Below the pieces are notes generated by a model, which saw only the letters and a program-made list of their open reading frames with translations, had not been told where the DNA came from and searched no databases. The position numbers and the translations under genes are program-made. A DNA stretch of 64,000 nucleotides, taken from Thermohalobaculum sp039513195. GTDB taxonomy: Bacteria; Pseudomonadota; Alphaproteobacteria; Rhodobacterales; Rhodobacteraceae. Shown in pieces: positions 1 to 8,602 of the stretch (position 1 is the first letter of the stretch; each line of letters opens with the position of its first letter). The stretch covers positions 124,001 to 188,000 of the forward strand of contig JBCCRM010000001.1 in the NCBI GenBank assembly GCA_039513195.1, in the 5' to 3' direction.

Positions 1-32
1 CCACGCGGCGAACTCGGTCGGGGAGCGCTCCA

Positions 33-905
33 GTGGCGGTGATTGCGGTGGCCGCTTGCCGGACGCATCCGAAACCGTCGCGGTCTAATGCCGCCTATAT
101 TAAGGCCTTGGCCGAACTCGGTGCAGAGCCGCGGATCCTGCAATGGAATGCGGATCCCTTTGACGCGTTCCTTGCCTGCGATGCGGTGGTGTTGCGGCAG
201 ACCTGGGACTACCAGGACGATCCAGGCGGCTTCGCGGCTTGGCTCGTGCGGCTGTCTCGGTCCAGGGCGGTGGTGCTGAACGCTCCGCACCTCGCGATCT
301 GGAACAACGACAAGCGCAGCTTGCGGGAGCTTGGCGCAGCCGGGATCGAAATCCCCCGTACGGAAGAGGTCATGGCCGGCGCCGCGGCGGGGGTCTTTGC
401 CAAGCTCGGTGCAGACCGCGTCGTGCTGAAGCCTGCGTTCGGCGGCAGCGGGGTCGGGGTGCGGATTGCCGATGCGGATACGATCTCTTCAGCGCTCGTC
501 GAGGCCGTCGAAGAGGCGCCGGGCCGGCCAATGATGGTGCAGGAGTATCTGCCGGAGATCGCGCACGGCGAGTGGAGCCTTGCCTTTGCCGCTGGCGCCT
601 TCTCCCACGCGGTCCGCAAGACGCCGAAGAGCGGTGAGTTTCGGGTGAACGCGCGATTCGCGCCGGAAACGTTGCGGCTGGATCCGCCCGCTGCCGTGCT
701 GGCGACGGCTGTGAGGATCCATGACGAATTCTGCAAGGACGCTCTTTATGCGCGGATCGATGGGGTGGTCCGCGCCGGTCGGTTCGTATGCACCGAACTC
801 GAGCTGACCGACCCCGATTTGCATTTGGACCGTGCACCTGGCGCCGCCGCGTGTCTGGCAGCGGCAACACTTGCGCGTTTGCGGCAGTCGTCGGCGCCTG
901 GATGA
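33..905 (+). CDS. ATP-grasp domain ligase of unknown substrate
   Basis: A 290-aa protein of the glutathione-synthetase/RimK-like ATP-grasp superfamily, which joins an acid to an amine through an acyl phosphate. The visible signature is VLKPAFGGSG at residues 131-140 (nucleotide-binding loop), followed by MMVQEYLPEI near 167-176 and a metal-binding acidic ELEL near 250. The N-terminal half is the expected substrate-side pre-ATP-grasp domain. The GTG start at 33 has a GGGAG ribosome site 7 nt upstream, so the gene is complete although it lies at the window edge. The closest named type I can suggest is the DcsG-like stand-alone ATP-grasp group; the substrate cannot be read from sequence. Family call is firm, function is open. 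Confidence 0.8.
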   Translation: MAVIAVAACRTHPKPSRSNAAYIKALAELGAEPRILQWNADPFDAFLACDAVVLRQTWDYQDDPGGFAAWLVRLSRSRAVVLNAPHLAIWNNDKRSLRELGAAGIEIPRTEEVMAGAAAGVFAKLGADRVVLKPAFGGSGVGVRIADADTISSALVEAVEEAPGRPMMVQEYLPEIAHGEWSLAFAAGAFSHAVRKTPKSGEFRVNARFAPETLRLDPPAAVLATAVRIHDEFCKDALYARIDGVVRAGRFVCTELELTDPDLHLDRAPGAAACLAAATLARLRQSSAPG

Positions 906-1137
906 ACCGAGAAAACGGTGTCTCCGCGGCATGGGGAAGACAGCCATGCGCTGCCTTAAGGCATCGGTTTTATGCAAAAATACGCTCGTCGCGGCGGTGC
1001 TGCCATTCTTGCTCCGGAGACCGCTCGACCGCCGAAATATGGCACACCGCGAGGCCCTGGCCCGGCCTTCGCCACATTTTCGAAACGGTTGCGGGGTATC
1101 CCCACACAACACCCTTCGAACAGTGTAGGCTGGCATA

Positions 1138-1884
1138 ATGCTGATGCGCTTCCGTCTTCCGATTATCTGCGCCCTTCTTCTGGCCATTCTGGTGCCGCTC
1201 GGCGACGCCTATGCGCTGGATCTGGAGCGTCGGCGCATGCTCACATCGGCCGAGCACAAGCCATGGCGCGCGGTCGGGCGGGTCAATGTCGCGAATTTCG
1301 GGGCCCGCGGCATGTGCACCGGGACCCTGATCGACGAGGATCTGGTATTGACGGCCGCCCATTGCGTCATCGACGAGATGACTGGCAAACCCTTTCATCC
1401 CGACAGCGTGCATTTCGTTGCCGGCTGGCGTCGCGGGCAAAAAGTGGCGCATTCCAAGGCCGAGACGATTATCGTTCACCCAGGCTATCACCATGGTCGG
1501 CAGCTGACCTACAAGCAGATTGGCAGCGATCTGGCGCTGATCCGGCTGCGTGACCGGATCCCCAATGAAAAAGCGCCCTTTTTCCAGGTGGCTGCAGCGC
1601 CGGGACCGACCTCTCCGCTGACGCTGATCAGTTATCGGCGCGACCGTGCCCATGCTCTGACCCGACAGGATGGATGTACCCTGATCGGACAACGGGGGGC
1701 TGTCCTAGCGCTGGCCTGTGATGTCACCTTCGGCGCCTCCGGCTCGCCGATTTTCGCCGAGATCGATGGGAAGTACCGGGTGATCGGCGTCGTCTCGGCA
1801 AAGGGTGAGGATCGCGGTCAGGCGCGGGCGTTTGCGGTGCGGGTCGATGCCGCCATCGGCGACGTGCTGGCCGCCCTGAATTGA
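1138..1884 (+). CDS. Secreted trypsin-like serine protease
   Basis: A 248-aa S1-family protease. Residues 1-26 form a signal peptide (MLMRFR charged start, leucine-rich core, AYA cleavage site). The catalytic triad is visible as H75 in TAAHC, D131 in SDLALIRL and S201 in FGASGSP, so the enzyme should be active in the periplasm or outside. The insert between His and Asp is short and there is no pro-domain, typical of compact bacterial trypsin-like proteases. The gene stands alone; a GC-rich hairpin (GGCTGC 1902-1907 pairing with GCAGCC 1922-1927) follows the stop but lacks a T tract, so it is only a possible terminator. The physiological target is unknown. Confidence 0.88.
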   Translation: MLMRFRLPIICALLLAILVPLGDAYALDLERRRMLTSAEHKPWRAVGRVNVANFGARGMCTGTLIDEDLVLTAAHCVIDEMTGKPFHPDSVHFVAGWRRGQKVAHSKAETIIVHPGYHHGRQLTYKQIGSDLALIRLRDRIPNEKAPFFQVAAAPGPTSPLTLISYRRDRAHALTRQDGCTLIGQRGAVLALACDVTFGASGSPIFAEIDGKYRVIGVVSAKGEDRGQARAFAVRVDAAIGDVLAALN

Positions 1885-1928
1885 CGGCACTGAATTGAAT
1901 AGGCTGCGGCAGCGCTTTGCTGCAGCCC

Positions 1929-1957
1929 CTTGTAGCCCCGAAACTAAAGCCCCACAT
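1929..1957 (+). promoter_or_regulatory. Candidate heat-shock (RpoH/sigma-32) promoter of hsp20
   Basis: CTTGTA at 1929-1934 and CCCCACAT at 1950-1957 are separated by 15 nt, matching the sigma-32 pattern CTTGAA-N11-15-CCCCATnT closely. It would start transcription near 1965, just before the folded leader of the Hsp20 gene. The match is by eye; no start site has been mapped. Confidence 0.6.
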
Positions 1958-1964
1958 CCGCATT

Positions 1965-2046
1965 GCTGGCGGCCAAAATGGCGTCGGCGCGAACCGAAGG
2001 CCTGCCCGCACGGGAGGCCAGACACATATCGCTTGAACGTGAGGAT
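1965..2046 (+). ncRNA. ROSE-like RNA thermometer in the hsp20 leader
   Basis: Three hairpins precede the start codon. The first pairs 1965-1974 with 1980-1988; the second pairs GGCCT 1999-2003 and an inner CCCG with CGGG and AGGCC 2015-2019. The last, 2029-2046, has UCGCU opposite the ribosome site AGGAU with an opposed G-G, exactly the conserved U(U/C)GCU anti-Shine-Dalgarno signature of ROSE elements, and a weak stem with several non-canonical pairs. In alphaproteobacteria ROSE elements melt at high temperature and free translation of small heat-shock genes. Position, length (about 85 nt) and gene context all fit; folding was done by eye. Confidence 0.68.
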
Positions 2047-2053
2047 ATGAAGT

Positions 2054-2509
2054 ATGAGAACCGTTGACCTTTCCCCGCTGTACCGCTCGACCGTGGGTTT
2101 CGATCGGATGGCGTCGCTGATGGATCAGCTTCTGTCCGCGGACACTGCGCAGCCGAGCTATCCCCCCTACAACATCGAAAAGACCGGTGAGAACGCCTAC
2201 CGCATTTCTCTAGCCGTCGCTGGATTCGGCGAGCAGGACTTGAACATCGAAGTTCGGGACAACACGCTGACCGTCACCGCGAAGAAGGCGGAGGCAGCCG
2301 ATGAGCCTCGGCCCACCTATCTGCATCGCGGCATAGCCGAACGCGGGTTCGAGCGGCGCTTCCAACTCGCCGACCATGTGCGGGTAGCGGGAGCGGAGCT
2401 GAAGAACGGCCTCCTGCACGTCGATCTGGTGCGCGAGATCCCCGAGGCGCTGAAGCCACGGACCATTGCGATCTCGACCGCAGCGGCCGCAAAGACCATC
2501 GAGGGCTGA
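2054..2509 (+). CDS. Hsp20-family small heat-shock protein
   Basis: A 151-aa alpha-crystallin-type chaperone that holds unfolding proteins in the cytoplasm in large oligomers. The crystallin domain spans about residues 38-130, with the conserved stretch YRISLAVAGF and a late hydrophobic strand GLLHVDL. The C-terminal I-x-I anchor appears as TIAIS. It resembles the IbpA group, which begins MRTVDLSPLYRSTVGFDR. The gene has its own heat-shock promoter, a ROSE-like leader covering the GAGGAT ribosome site, and a strong terminator, so it is a self-contained heat-shock unit controlled at both transcription and translation. Confidence 0.93.
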   Translation: MRTVDLSPLYRSTVGFDRMASLMDQLLSADTAQPSYPPYNIEKTGENAYRISLAVAGFGEQDLNIEVRDNTLTVTAKKAEAADEPRPTYLHRGIAERGFERRFQLADHVRVAGAELKNGLLHVDLVREIPEALKPRTIAISTAAAAKTIEG

Positions 2510-2563
2510 TCTCCTCGAAGAAAGGCGGGTGCCGGGTCTGACCCGGTACCCTCTGTCGCCAGT

Positions 2564-2596
2564 CCCGCGAGCCTGCCTCGCGGGCTTTTTCGTTTT
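2564..2596 (+). terminator. Rho-independent terminator after hsp20
   Basis: CCCGCGAG at 2564-2571 pairs perfectly with CTCGCGGG at 2577-2584 around a 5-nt loop, followed by CTTTTTCGTTTT. A smaller hairpin (CCGGGT 2532-2537 with ACCCGG 2541-2546) lies just upstream. It separates the Hsp20 unit from the downstream transport operon. Confidence 0.85.
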
Positions 2597-2647
2597 ACCC
2601 CCGTCGCTTACTGTTAATCTGTGCTCCTCGGCGTCCGATCATCGGGC

Positions 2648-2676
2648 TTGACCTATCACGTCCTCTCGGCTCCTAT
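2648..2676 (+). promoter_or_regulatory. Candidate sigma-70 promoter of the ABC/CoA-ligase operon
   Basis: TTGACC at 2648-2653 and TCCTAT at 2671-2676 are spaced by 17 nt. Transcription would start near 2683, which leaves an ATG at 2693 with a leader that is too short and favours the GTG start at 2753. Confidence 0.45.
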
Positions 2677-2752
2677 TGCGAGAAGGGGCGGGATGATCCC
2701 CGCCAAATCAAGTGAGCCCGCAATGAACGGGTCCGCTGAGGAGGAGATTACC

Positions 2753-4762
2753 GTGACCCTGACCGCCCCTGGCCAGGAGCTTGCTTCTGTCCGTCCTTTG
2801 CCTGGCGATAAGGACACCTTCCCAAAGTTGCTGTCCGACAACGCCAAACGCTTCGGCGACCGTCCGGCAAGCCGTGAGAAGGAATTCGGCATCTGGCAAA
2901 GCTGGAGCTGGGGCGAGGTCCAAGGGGAAACCCGCGCTTTGGCCCTCGGCCTCCTGACGCTTGGGCTCGCGCCGGGTGACCGTGTCGCGGTGATCGGGAC
3001 GAACCGCCCGCATCTCTATTGGTCGATGGTGGCTATCCAGATGGCCGGCGGCGTGCCTGTTCCAGTCTATCAGGACAGCGTCGCCGAAGAGATGGCCTAT
3101 GTCCTGGACCATTGCGGCGCCCGCATGGTCGTGGCCGAGGATCAGGAGCAGGTCGACAAAGTGCTCTCGGTTGCGGACCGGCTCTCCGGTCTTGCACACA
3201 TGGTCTATCTCGATCCTCGCGGGCTTAGGAACTACGACCATGGAACGCTGCACCCGTATGCGGAGGTGCAGGAGGCCGGCCGCAAGGCGGACGCCGAGTA
3301 TGGCGCTGCGGTGGACCGTTTCGTTGCGGAGGGGAAGAGCACCGACACCTGCGTGATCCTCTACACCTCTGGCACCACCGGAAAGCCGAAGGGCGTGGTG
3401 TTGAGCCATGCGAACATCCTGATCACCGCCCAGGCGGCCGCAGAGTTTGACGGGCTGATCGAAACCGACTCGATGCTTGCGTATCTGCCAATGGCTTGGG
3501 TGGGTGACTTCATCTTCTCTATGGGGCAAGCCTACACGACCGGTTTCTGCGTGGCCTGCCCGGAGAGCCAGGATACGATGATGTCGGATCTCCGCGAGCT
3601 TGGCCCCACGTATTTCTTTGCGCCGCCAAGGATTTTCGAGCATCTGCTGACAACCGTTATGATCCGCATGGAGGATGCCGGTCCGACAAAGCGCTGGCTG
3701 TTCCACACCTTCATGGGCCTCGCCAACCGCATGTCCGCACGACGAAAAGCACGAAAGATCGTGTGGCCATGGACCCGGCTCTTCTACGCACTGGGCGAGC
3801 TCTTTGTTTACGGCCCGCTCAAGAACACCCTCGGCATGTCGCGGGTTCGCGTCGGCTACACGGCGGGGGAGGCCATCGGTGCCGATCTCTTCGAGTTCTA
3901 CCGCTCCATCGGGATAAATCTGAAACAGCTCTATGGGCAGACCGAAGCCTCGGTCTTTATCACCCAGCATCCCCATAATGCGGTCGAGCTGGAAACCGTG
4001 GGCGTGCCCACCCCGGGCGTCGAGATCAAGATCGGTGATAACGGCGAGGTATTCTACCGCTCGCCCGGTGTGTTTCAGGAGTACTACAAGAACCCAGAGG
4101 CAACCGCCGAGACCAAGGATCCGGAGGGATGGGTGGCCACCGGCGATGCAGGTTTTATGGACGATCGCACCGGGCAGCTTCGGATCCTGGACCGTGCAAA
4201 GGATGTCGGAAAACTGGCCGATGGCGCCCTGTTCGCCCCGAAATACATTGAGAACAAGCTGAAGTTCTTCCCTACCATCCTCGAGGCGGTTGTGTTCGGC
4301 GATGGCCGACCGTCCTGCATGGCCTTCATCAATATCGACCTCGCCGCTGTCGGCAACTGGGCGGAGCGCAACAACATCGCCTATGCCTCTTATCAGGAAC
4401 TCGCGGGCCATCCGGACGTCTATGAGCAGGTGAAGGAAAGCGTCGAGGAGACGAACCGTGCGCTTGCCGACGACCCGATGCTTTCGGGCTGCCAGATCAC
4501 CCGGTTCCTAATCCTGCACAAAGAGCTAGATGCCGATGACGGAGAACTGACCCGGACCCGCAAGGTCCGCCGCCGCCCGATCTCCGAGAAGTATACCGAT
4601 TTGATCGACGCGCTGTATGGCGGCGCCGGCGAGATCGCCACGGCGACCGAGGTCACCTATGAAGATGGGCGCAAGGGCGAGATCCGTGCCACGCTGAAGA
4701 TTAGCGACGCCAAGACCTATCCCGCCGCGGCGCCGGCGACCTCCGCCGCCAAGGCCGCCTGA
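2753..4762 (+). CDS. AMP-forming acyl-CoA synthetase (long-chain type)
   Basis: First gene of the transport operon, 669 aa from GTG 2753, which is preceded by GAGGAGGAG at ideal spacing; in-frame ATGs at 2693 and 2723 are less likely. It belongs to the ANL superfamily: the phosphate loop ILYTSGTTGKPKG sits near residues 201-213, the adenylate motif is LYGQTEAS, then ATGDAGF, and the hinge/A8 region is LDRAKDVGKLADG. The length and the long middle insert match bacterial long-chain acyl-CoA ligases. Such enzymes make an acyl-adenylate and then an acyl-CoA in the cytoplasm. Being followed 11 nt later by livG suggests it activates the imported substrate; the substrate itself is unknown. Confidence 0.88.
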   Translation: MTLTAPGQELASVRPLPGDKDTFPKLLSDNAKRFGDRPASREKEFGIWQSWSWGEVQGETRALALGLLTLGLAPGDRVAVIGTNRPHLYWSMVAIQMAGGVPVPVYQDSVAEEMAYVLDHCGARMVVAEDQEQVDKVLSVADRLSGLAHMVYLDPRGLRNYDHGTLHPYAEVQEAGRKADAEYGAAVDRFVAEGKSTDTCVILYTSGTTGKPKGVVLSHANILITAQAAAEFDGLIETDSMLAYLPMAWVGDFIFSMGQAYTTGFCVACPESQDTMMSDLRELGPTYFFAPPRIFEHLLTTVMIRMEDAGPTKRWLFHTFMGLANRMSARRKARKIVWPWTRLFYALGELFVYGPLKNTLGMSRVRVGYTAGEAIGADLFEFYRSIGINLKQLYGQTEASVFITQHPHNAVELETVGVPTPGVEIKIGDNGEVFYRSPGVFQEYYKNPEATAETKDPEGWVATGDAGFMDDRTGQLRILDRAKDVGKLADGALFAPKYIENKLKFFPTILEAVVFGDGRPSCMAFINIDLAAVGNWAERNNIAYASYQELAGHPDVYEQVKESVEETNRALADDPMLSGCQITRFLILHKELDADDGELTRTRKVRRRPISEKYTDLIDALYGGAGEIATATEVTYEDGRKGEIRATLKISDAKTYPAAAPATSAAKAA

Positions 4763-4773
4763 GGAGCACGCTC

Positions 4774-5631
4774 ATGTCCCATCCTGTTGCCGAAGTGGCC
4801 AGCGACGACCGCGCCTATGCGGATCAGGAGGTCGAGCACGGCATCGCTCCTCGCCAGATTGGCGAGGTGGTCATGGAGATCAAGAACATCACTCTGCGTT
4901 TCGGCGGGGTGGTCGCGATCAAGGACGTCTCCTTCGACATTCGGGAGGGGGAGATTCGGGCGATCATTGGGCCGAATGGCGCCGGCAAATCCTCGATGCT
5001 GAACGTGATCAACGGGTTCTACCACCCGCAGCAGGGCGAGGTTTGGTTCCGGGGCGCGAGGCGGCGCGCCATGAAACCCCACCAGATCGCCAAGCAGGGC
5101 ATCGCCCGGACATTCCAGAACATCGCGCTGTTCAAGGGCATGACCACGCTCGACAACATCATGACTGGGCGCCTGACCAAAATGCACGAGAACATGTTCT
5201 GGCAGGCGATCTGGCGCGGGCGGGCTGAGGCCGAAGAGATTGAGCACCGGGAGGCGGTGGAGAAGATCATCGATTTCCTCGAAATCCAGGCGATCCGCAA
5301 GACACCTGTGGGTAGGCTCCCCTATGGCCTGCAGAAGCGTGTCGAGCTAGGGCGCGCCCTGGCCGCGGAGCCACAGCTCTTGCTGTTGGACGAGCCGATG
5401 GCCGGCATGAATGTCGAAGAGAAAGAGGATATGTGCCGCTTCATCCTCGACGTGAACGAGGAATTCGGCACCACCATCGCGCTGATCGAGCACGATATGG
5501 GCGTGGTGATGGATATTTCTGACCGGGTGGTGGTGCTCGATTACGGGCAAAAGATCGGCGACGGCACGCCGGGCGAGGTCCGCGCCAATCCCCGGGTGAT
5601 CGACGCCTATCTCGGCGTCAGCCACGATTGA
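4774..5631 (+). CDS. livG: LivG-type ABC transporter ATP-binding protein
   Basis: One of two ATPases of the branched-chain-amino-acid-type (HAAT) importer, 285 aa. Walker A is GPNGAGKSS at 66-74, the signature is the variant PYGLQKR near 183-189, Walker B is LLLLDEP at 202-208 and the switch histidine is H240 (IEHD). An extra segment of about 30 residues precedes the ATPase core, which begins at MEIKNITLRFGG; an internal ATG there is an alternative start, but the AGGAG site before 4774 supports the long form. It follows the acyl-CoA ligase by 11 nt and precedes livH by 10 nt, so the genes are co-transcribed. Confidence 0.93.
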   Translation: MSHPVAEVASDDRAYADQEVEHGIAPRQIGEVVMEIKNITLRFGGVVAIKDVSFDIREGEIRAIIGPNGAGKSSMLNVINGFYHPQQGEVWFRGARRRAMKPHQIAKQGIARTFQNIALFKGMTTLDNIMTGRLTKMHENMFWQAIWRGRAEAEEIEHREAVEKIIDFLEIQAIRKTPVGRLPYGLQKRVELGRALAAEPQLLLLDEPMAGMNVEEKEDMCRFILDVNEEFGTTIALIEHDMGVVMDISDRVVVLDYGQKIGDGTPGEVRANPRVIDAYLGVSHD

Positions 5632-5641
5632 GGATGAGATC

Positions 5642-6622
5642 ATGGATTTCCTAACCGATCCGTTCTTTTGGGAGGTGGTGGTTGCGGGCCTGCTGGCGGG
5701 GGTGATGTATTCCCTGGTGGCGCTCGGCTTTGTCTTGATCTTCAAAGCCTCCGGTATCTTCAACTTCGCGCAAGGCATCTTGGCGCTTTTCGCTGCGCTC
5801 ACTTTGGTAGGCTTCCAGACCGGCCAGATCCCTTTCGCGCATTTGATCAACGCGATCTTTGGGACGGACGTCCACTATTTTACCGAGGATAAGACCGGCC
5901 TGCCGACCGTCATCGCGATTGTCCTGACCATCGGGGTGATGGTCGCCCTCGCTTGGTTGGTGGAGCGGTTGGTCCTCCGCTACCTGGTCAATCAGCCGCC
6001 GATCATCCTCTTCATGGCAACCATCGGGCTTGCCTTCGTGCTCGAAGGGTTCGGCGACCTGATGTGGGGGGCGAATGTCAAACGCCTCGATGTCGGGCTG
6101 CCGGAGGGGCCGTCTGACACCATCATCGACCTGACGGATATGTTCGTCGATAAGTTGGAGCTGACGGCGGCCTTCGTCGCGGTGAGCTTGGTGATCGGCC
6201 TGTCCATCTTCTCGCAATACACCAAGGCCGGCCGCGCGCTGCGGGCTGTGGCGGATGACCACCAGGCGGCGTTGTCGGTGGGCATCAGCCTGCGCAGCAT
6301 TTGGGTTATGGTGTGGTCGGTCGCCGGCGTCGTCGCCCTGGTCGCGGGCATCATGTGGGGCGCAAAGTCGGGTGTGCAGTTCTCATTGTCACTGATTGCG
6401 TTAAAAGCTTTGCCTGTGTTGATCCTCGGTGGCTTTACCTCGATCCCCGGTGCGATTATCGGTGGACTCATAATCGGGGTCGGCGAAAAGCTGTTCGAGA
6501 TCTATCTCGGGCCCATGATCGGCGGTGCTACGGAGAACTGGTTTGCCTACGTGCTCGCGCTCTTTTTCCTGTTGTTCCGGCCACAAGGGCTGTTCGGTGA
6601 GAAGATCATCGAACGCGTCTGA
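5642..6622 (+). CDS. livH: LivH-type ABC transporter permease
   Basis: A 326-aa inner-membrane permease with about eight hydrophobic segments, typical of the LivH half of HAAT importers. Conserved landmarks are YSLVALGFVLIFKASG near the N-terminus and, in the cytoplasmic loop, GRALRAVADD followed by ALSVGI, which couples to the ATPases. The C-terminal part holds SGVQFSLSLIALKALPVLILGG and a last helix ending FRPQGLFGEK. It is longer than E. coli LivH (308 aa), mainly through a loop with charged residues near 70-85. It pairs with the LivM protein encoded after the intervening secreted-protein gene. Confidence 0.94.
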   Translation: MDFLTDPFFWEVVVAGLLAGVMYSLVALGFVLIFKASGIFNFAQGILALFAALTLVGFQTGQIPFAHLINAIFGTDVHYFTEDKTGLPTVIAIVLTIGVMVALAWLVERLVLRYLVNQPPIILFMATIGLAFVLEGFGDLMWGANVKRLDVGLPEGPSDTIIDLTDMFVDKLELTAAFVAVSLVIGLSIFSQYTKAGRALRAVADDHQAALSVGISLRSIWVMVWSVAGVVALVAGIMWGAKSGVQFSLSLIALKALPVLILGGFTSIPGAIIGGLIIGVGEKLFEIYLGPMIGGATENWFAYVLALFFLLFRPQGLFGEKIIERV

Positions 6623-8600
6623 CAGTGCTGCCCGCCGCGGTTGGGGTCGCAGAACGGCTCTCCAAACGGTCTGCGCGATGCTGGCCATCGTCTTGGCGAT
6701 CCCGCTTGCTGCCGCGCAGGACCAGGGCGCCTTCCGCCGCGATGTCGATGCGCTGACCCTGACCGACCTGCTGTTGGGGCCGACCTTCGCCTATATGTCA
6801 CCGGGCGAGGCGGGCTATGCGCTGCGGGGTGATCTCTGTTTTCTCTATGACCGTTTGAACGTTGTCGCCGCCTCACCGGTGCGGGAGCGGATGGAGTGGA
6901 CAGCCAATCTCAAGGTTGTGCGTCAGCCCCAGGGCTTCGAGGGGGTGATCGATGTTGGCGAGAAAGCTGCCGATCCGGTGGCCGCGCGCCGGGCCTTTAT
7001 CGTTAGCTTGGCCGAGGTCATGGACTGCGTCACGCTGCTGCCGCAGCTTTCCTTCGACCCGGTGAGCGCGCAACTGATCCCTGTCTCGCGGATCGATGGT
7101 GTCGTTGGGCTGAGCGCTCTGGCTGGGCTAGCGATGTCCGAGACGCCGACGGATCCTGGGACGTTCGGCGAAGTGGACGATGCACCAACCGGTGTCGGCG
7201 GCCCCAGCCCACTGTCCGACGATGGGCGCGCTACCCGGCAAAGAGAGGTAGATCTGCTGACCGACCTCTTCTCAGAACTGCCGCTTGACCAGGGCACGGC
7301 TCCCGAGGCGCAGCCGCGACAGGAGGCGGAGGTCGGTACGGCCAACGAGCACAGCGATGCTCGACAGACACCTGCGCCGGACCCGGTTGCGACGGCACCG
7401 GACCCGCAAGGCTTCGCTCCGTCGCCTTTCGGCTCCCAAGCCTCGCTGGTCGAGCGGGAGCCCGCGCCCGTCGAGGAGGCCGCGCGCCCTCCGGTCGACG
7501 AGGCAGAGGCGGCGGCCGTGGAGCCGACGGAACAGGGGCCTGATGCGGGTGCCGAGCCTTGGCAGTCGGGGACGGTTGCGCTCGATATCGTGGAGCCCGC
7601 GCCGGAGGACACTGTGACGGCCGAGCCCACGCTCCCGACCGGTGAGTTGGCGCCGGGCGACTTAGGAGAGGCGCAGACGGGAACCGCCGCTGTGGAACCT
7701 GCGGAGGAGGCGCTGCCGGTGCCCCCGACACCGCCGGCGGCCGAAATCGTGATCGATGGCACGATCGTCGAAGTGGCGCCCGAGGTGATTGCCCAAGCCT
7801 ATGCCGAGGCGGATGCTGCGGCGGAAGCGGCAGCCCTTGCCGCCGCGGAAGCCGCCGTCAGGGCAGCGCTGGAAGAAGCCGAAGCGGAAGCCGTCCCGCG
7901 AGAAGCCGAGGCGCAAGAGGCTGCGGCGCGCGAGGCGGAAGCCCGCGAAGCAGCGACGCGGCGGGCGGAGGCCCAGAGAGGGCTTCTGATCCCGGCCCGG
8001 CGACCCACCGAGCAGGAACGCGCCGCCCGACAGGTGCAACAGCAATCCGATAGCCTTGAAAACGACCCGGTCGCTCCAGGGCCGCTGCAGGCAGAGCGGA
8101 GCGCGGATCTCGCCCTGCTCGACACCGCGGGACCGGTTCAGAGCGGCCAAGGCAGGGGATCCGGCGACTGGACCGTGCTGGTGGGCGCGGATGACGAGAC
8201 GGGGCGCGATAATGTCTATATCTCACGTCCCTCCAGCACCCGGGTGATCGGACGCACTGGCGATGCCTGGGCGCCCATCCTGACGTTGCGCTGCTGGAAG
8301 AACACGTCGTCGGTCTCGATTGGGCTCGAAGACACGCTGACACAAATCTGGACGCCGGTGACGTATGCGTTGGATACCGACCGCACCCCGTGGGAAGCAT
8401 GGGGCGCAGCGGCGGATGCCCGCTCGCTCGGCCTTTGGAGCGGGCGGAGCGCGATCCCATTCATGCGCCGTCTCGCCGAATCCGATCAACTGAGCTTCGA
8501 GATCGAGAACGACGACGTGACCTACAGCTTCACCTTCGATGTGAACGGCTTGCGGCCCCATGTCAGCAGGCTCGCCGCAGCGTGTAACTGGAGTTTGTGA
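6597..8600 (+). CDS. Secreted protein with VasI/TagO-like C-terminal domain
   Basis: About 667 aa if started at GTG 6597 (AAGGG seven nt upstream, overlapping livH by 26 nt); ATG 6678 is an alternative start with no ribosome site. The N-terminus is an arginine-rich segment plus hydrophobic LAIVLAIPLAAAQ, a signal peptide. A first domain of about 140 residues (QDQGAFRRDVDALT onward) is unfamiliar. A long Ala/Glu/Pro-rich linker covers about residues 180-490 and includes a highly charged EAEAREAA-type run. The last 145 residues carry LTLRCWKN, VTYALD, PWEAWG, FDVNGLRPH and a final AACNW, matching the layout of the VasI/TagO family of T6SS-associated proteins. No other T6SS gene is present. It lies between livH and livM, so it may act with the transporter in the periplasm. 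Confidence 0.72.
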   Translation: MRRSSNASDSAARRGWGRRTALQTVCAMLAIVLAIPLAAAQDQGAFRRDVDALTLTDLLLGPTFAYMSPGEAGYALRGDLCFLYDRLNVVAASPVRERMEWTANLKVVRQPQGFEGVIDVGEKAADPVAARRAFIVSLAEVMDCVTLLPQLSFDPVSAQLIPVSRIDGVVGLSALAGLAMSETPTDPGTFGEVDDAPTGVGGPSPLSDDGRATRQREVDLLTDLFSELPLDQGTAPEAQPRQEAEVGTANEHSDARQTPAPDPVATAPDPQGFAPSPFGSQASLVEREPAPVEEAARPPVDEAEAAAVEPTEQGPDAGAEPWQSGTVALDIVEPAPEDTVTAEPTLPTGELAPGDLGEAQTGTAAVEPAEEALPVPPTPPAAEIVIDGTIVEVAPEVIAQAYAEADAAAEAAALAAAEAAVRAALEEAEAEAVPREAEAQEAAAREAEAREAATRRAEAQRGLLIPARRPTEQERAARQVQQQSDSLENDPVAPGPLQAERSADLALLDTAGPVQSGQGRGSGDWTVLVGADDETGRDNVYISRPSSTRVIGRTGDAWAPILTLRCWKNTSSVSIGLEDTLTQIWTPVTYALDTDRTPWEAWGAAADARSLGLWSGRSAIPFMRRLAESDQLSFEIENDDVTYSFTFDVNGLRPHVSRLAAACNWSL

Positions 8601-8602
8601 AG

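Noticed and set aside
2708..4411. 567-residue open frame opposite the acyl-CoA ligase gene
   Set aside because: Antisense shadow of a clearly conserved ligase; no family features, rich in His/Arg as expected from reversed GC-rich codons.
6597..8600. Complete type VI secretion locus
   Set aside because: Only a VasI/TagO-like domain is present; no sheath, baseplate, ClpV, Hcp or VgrG genes are in the window.
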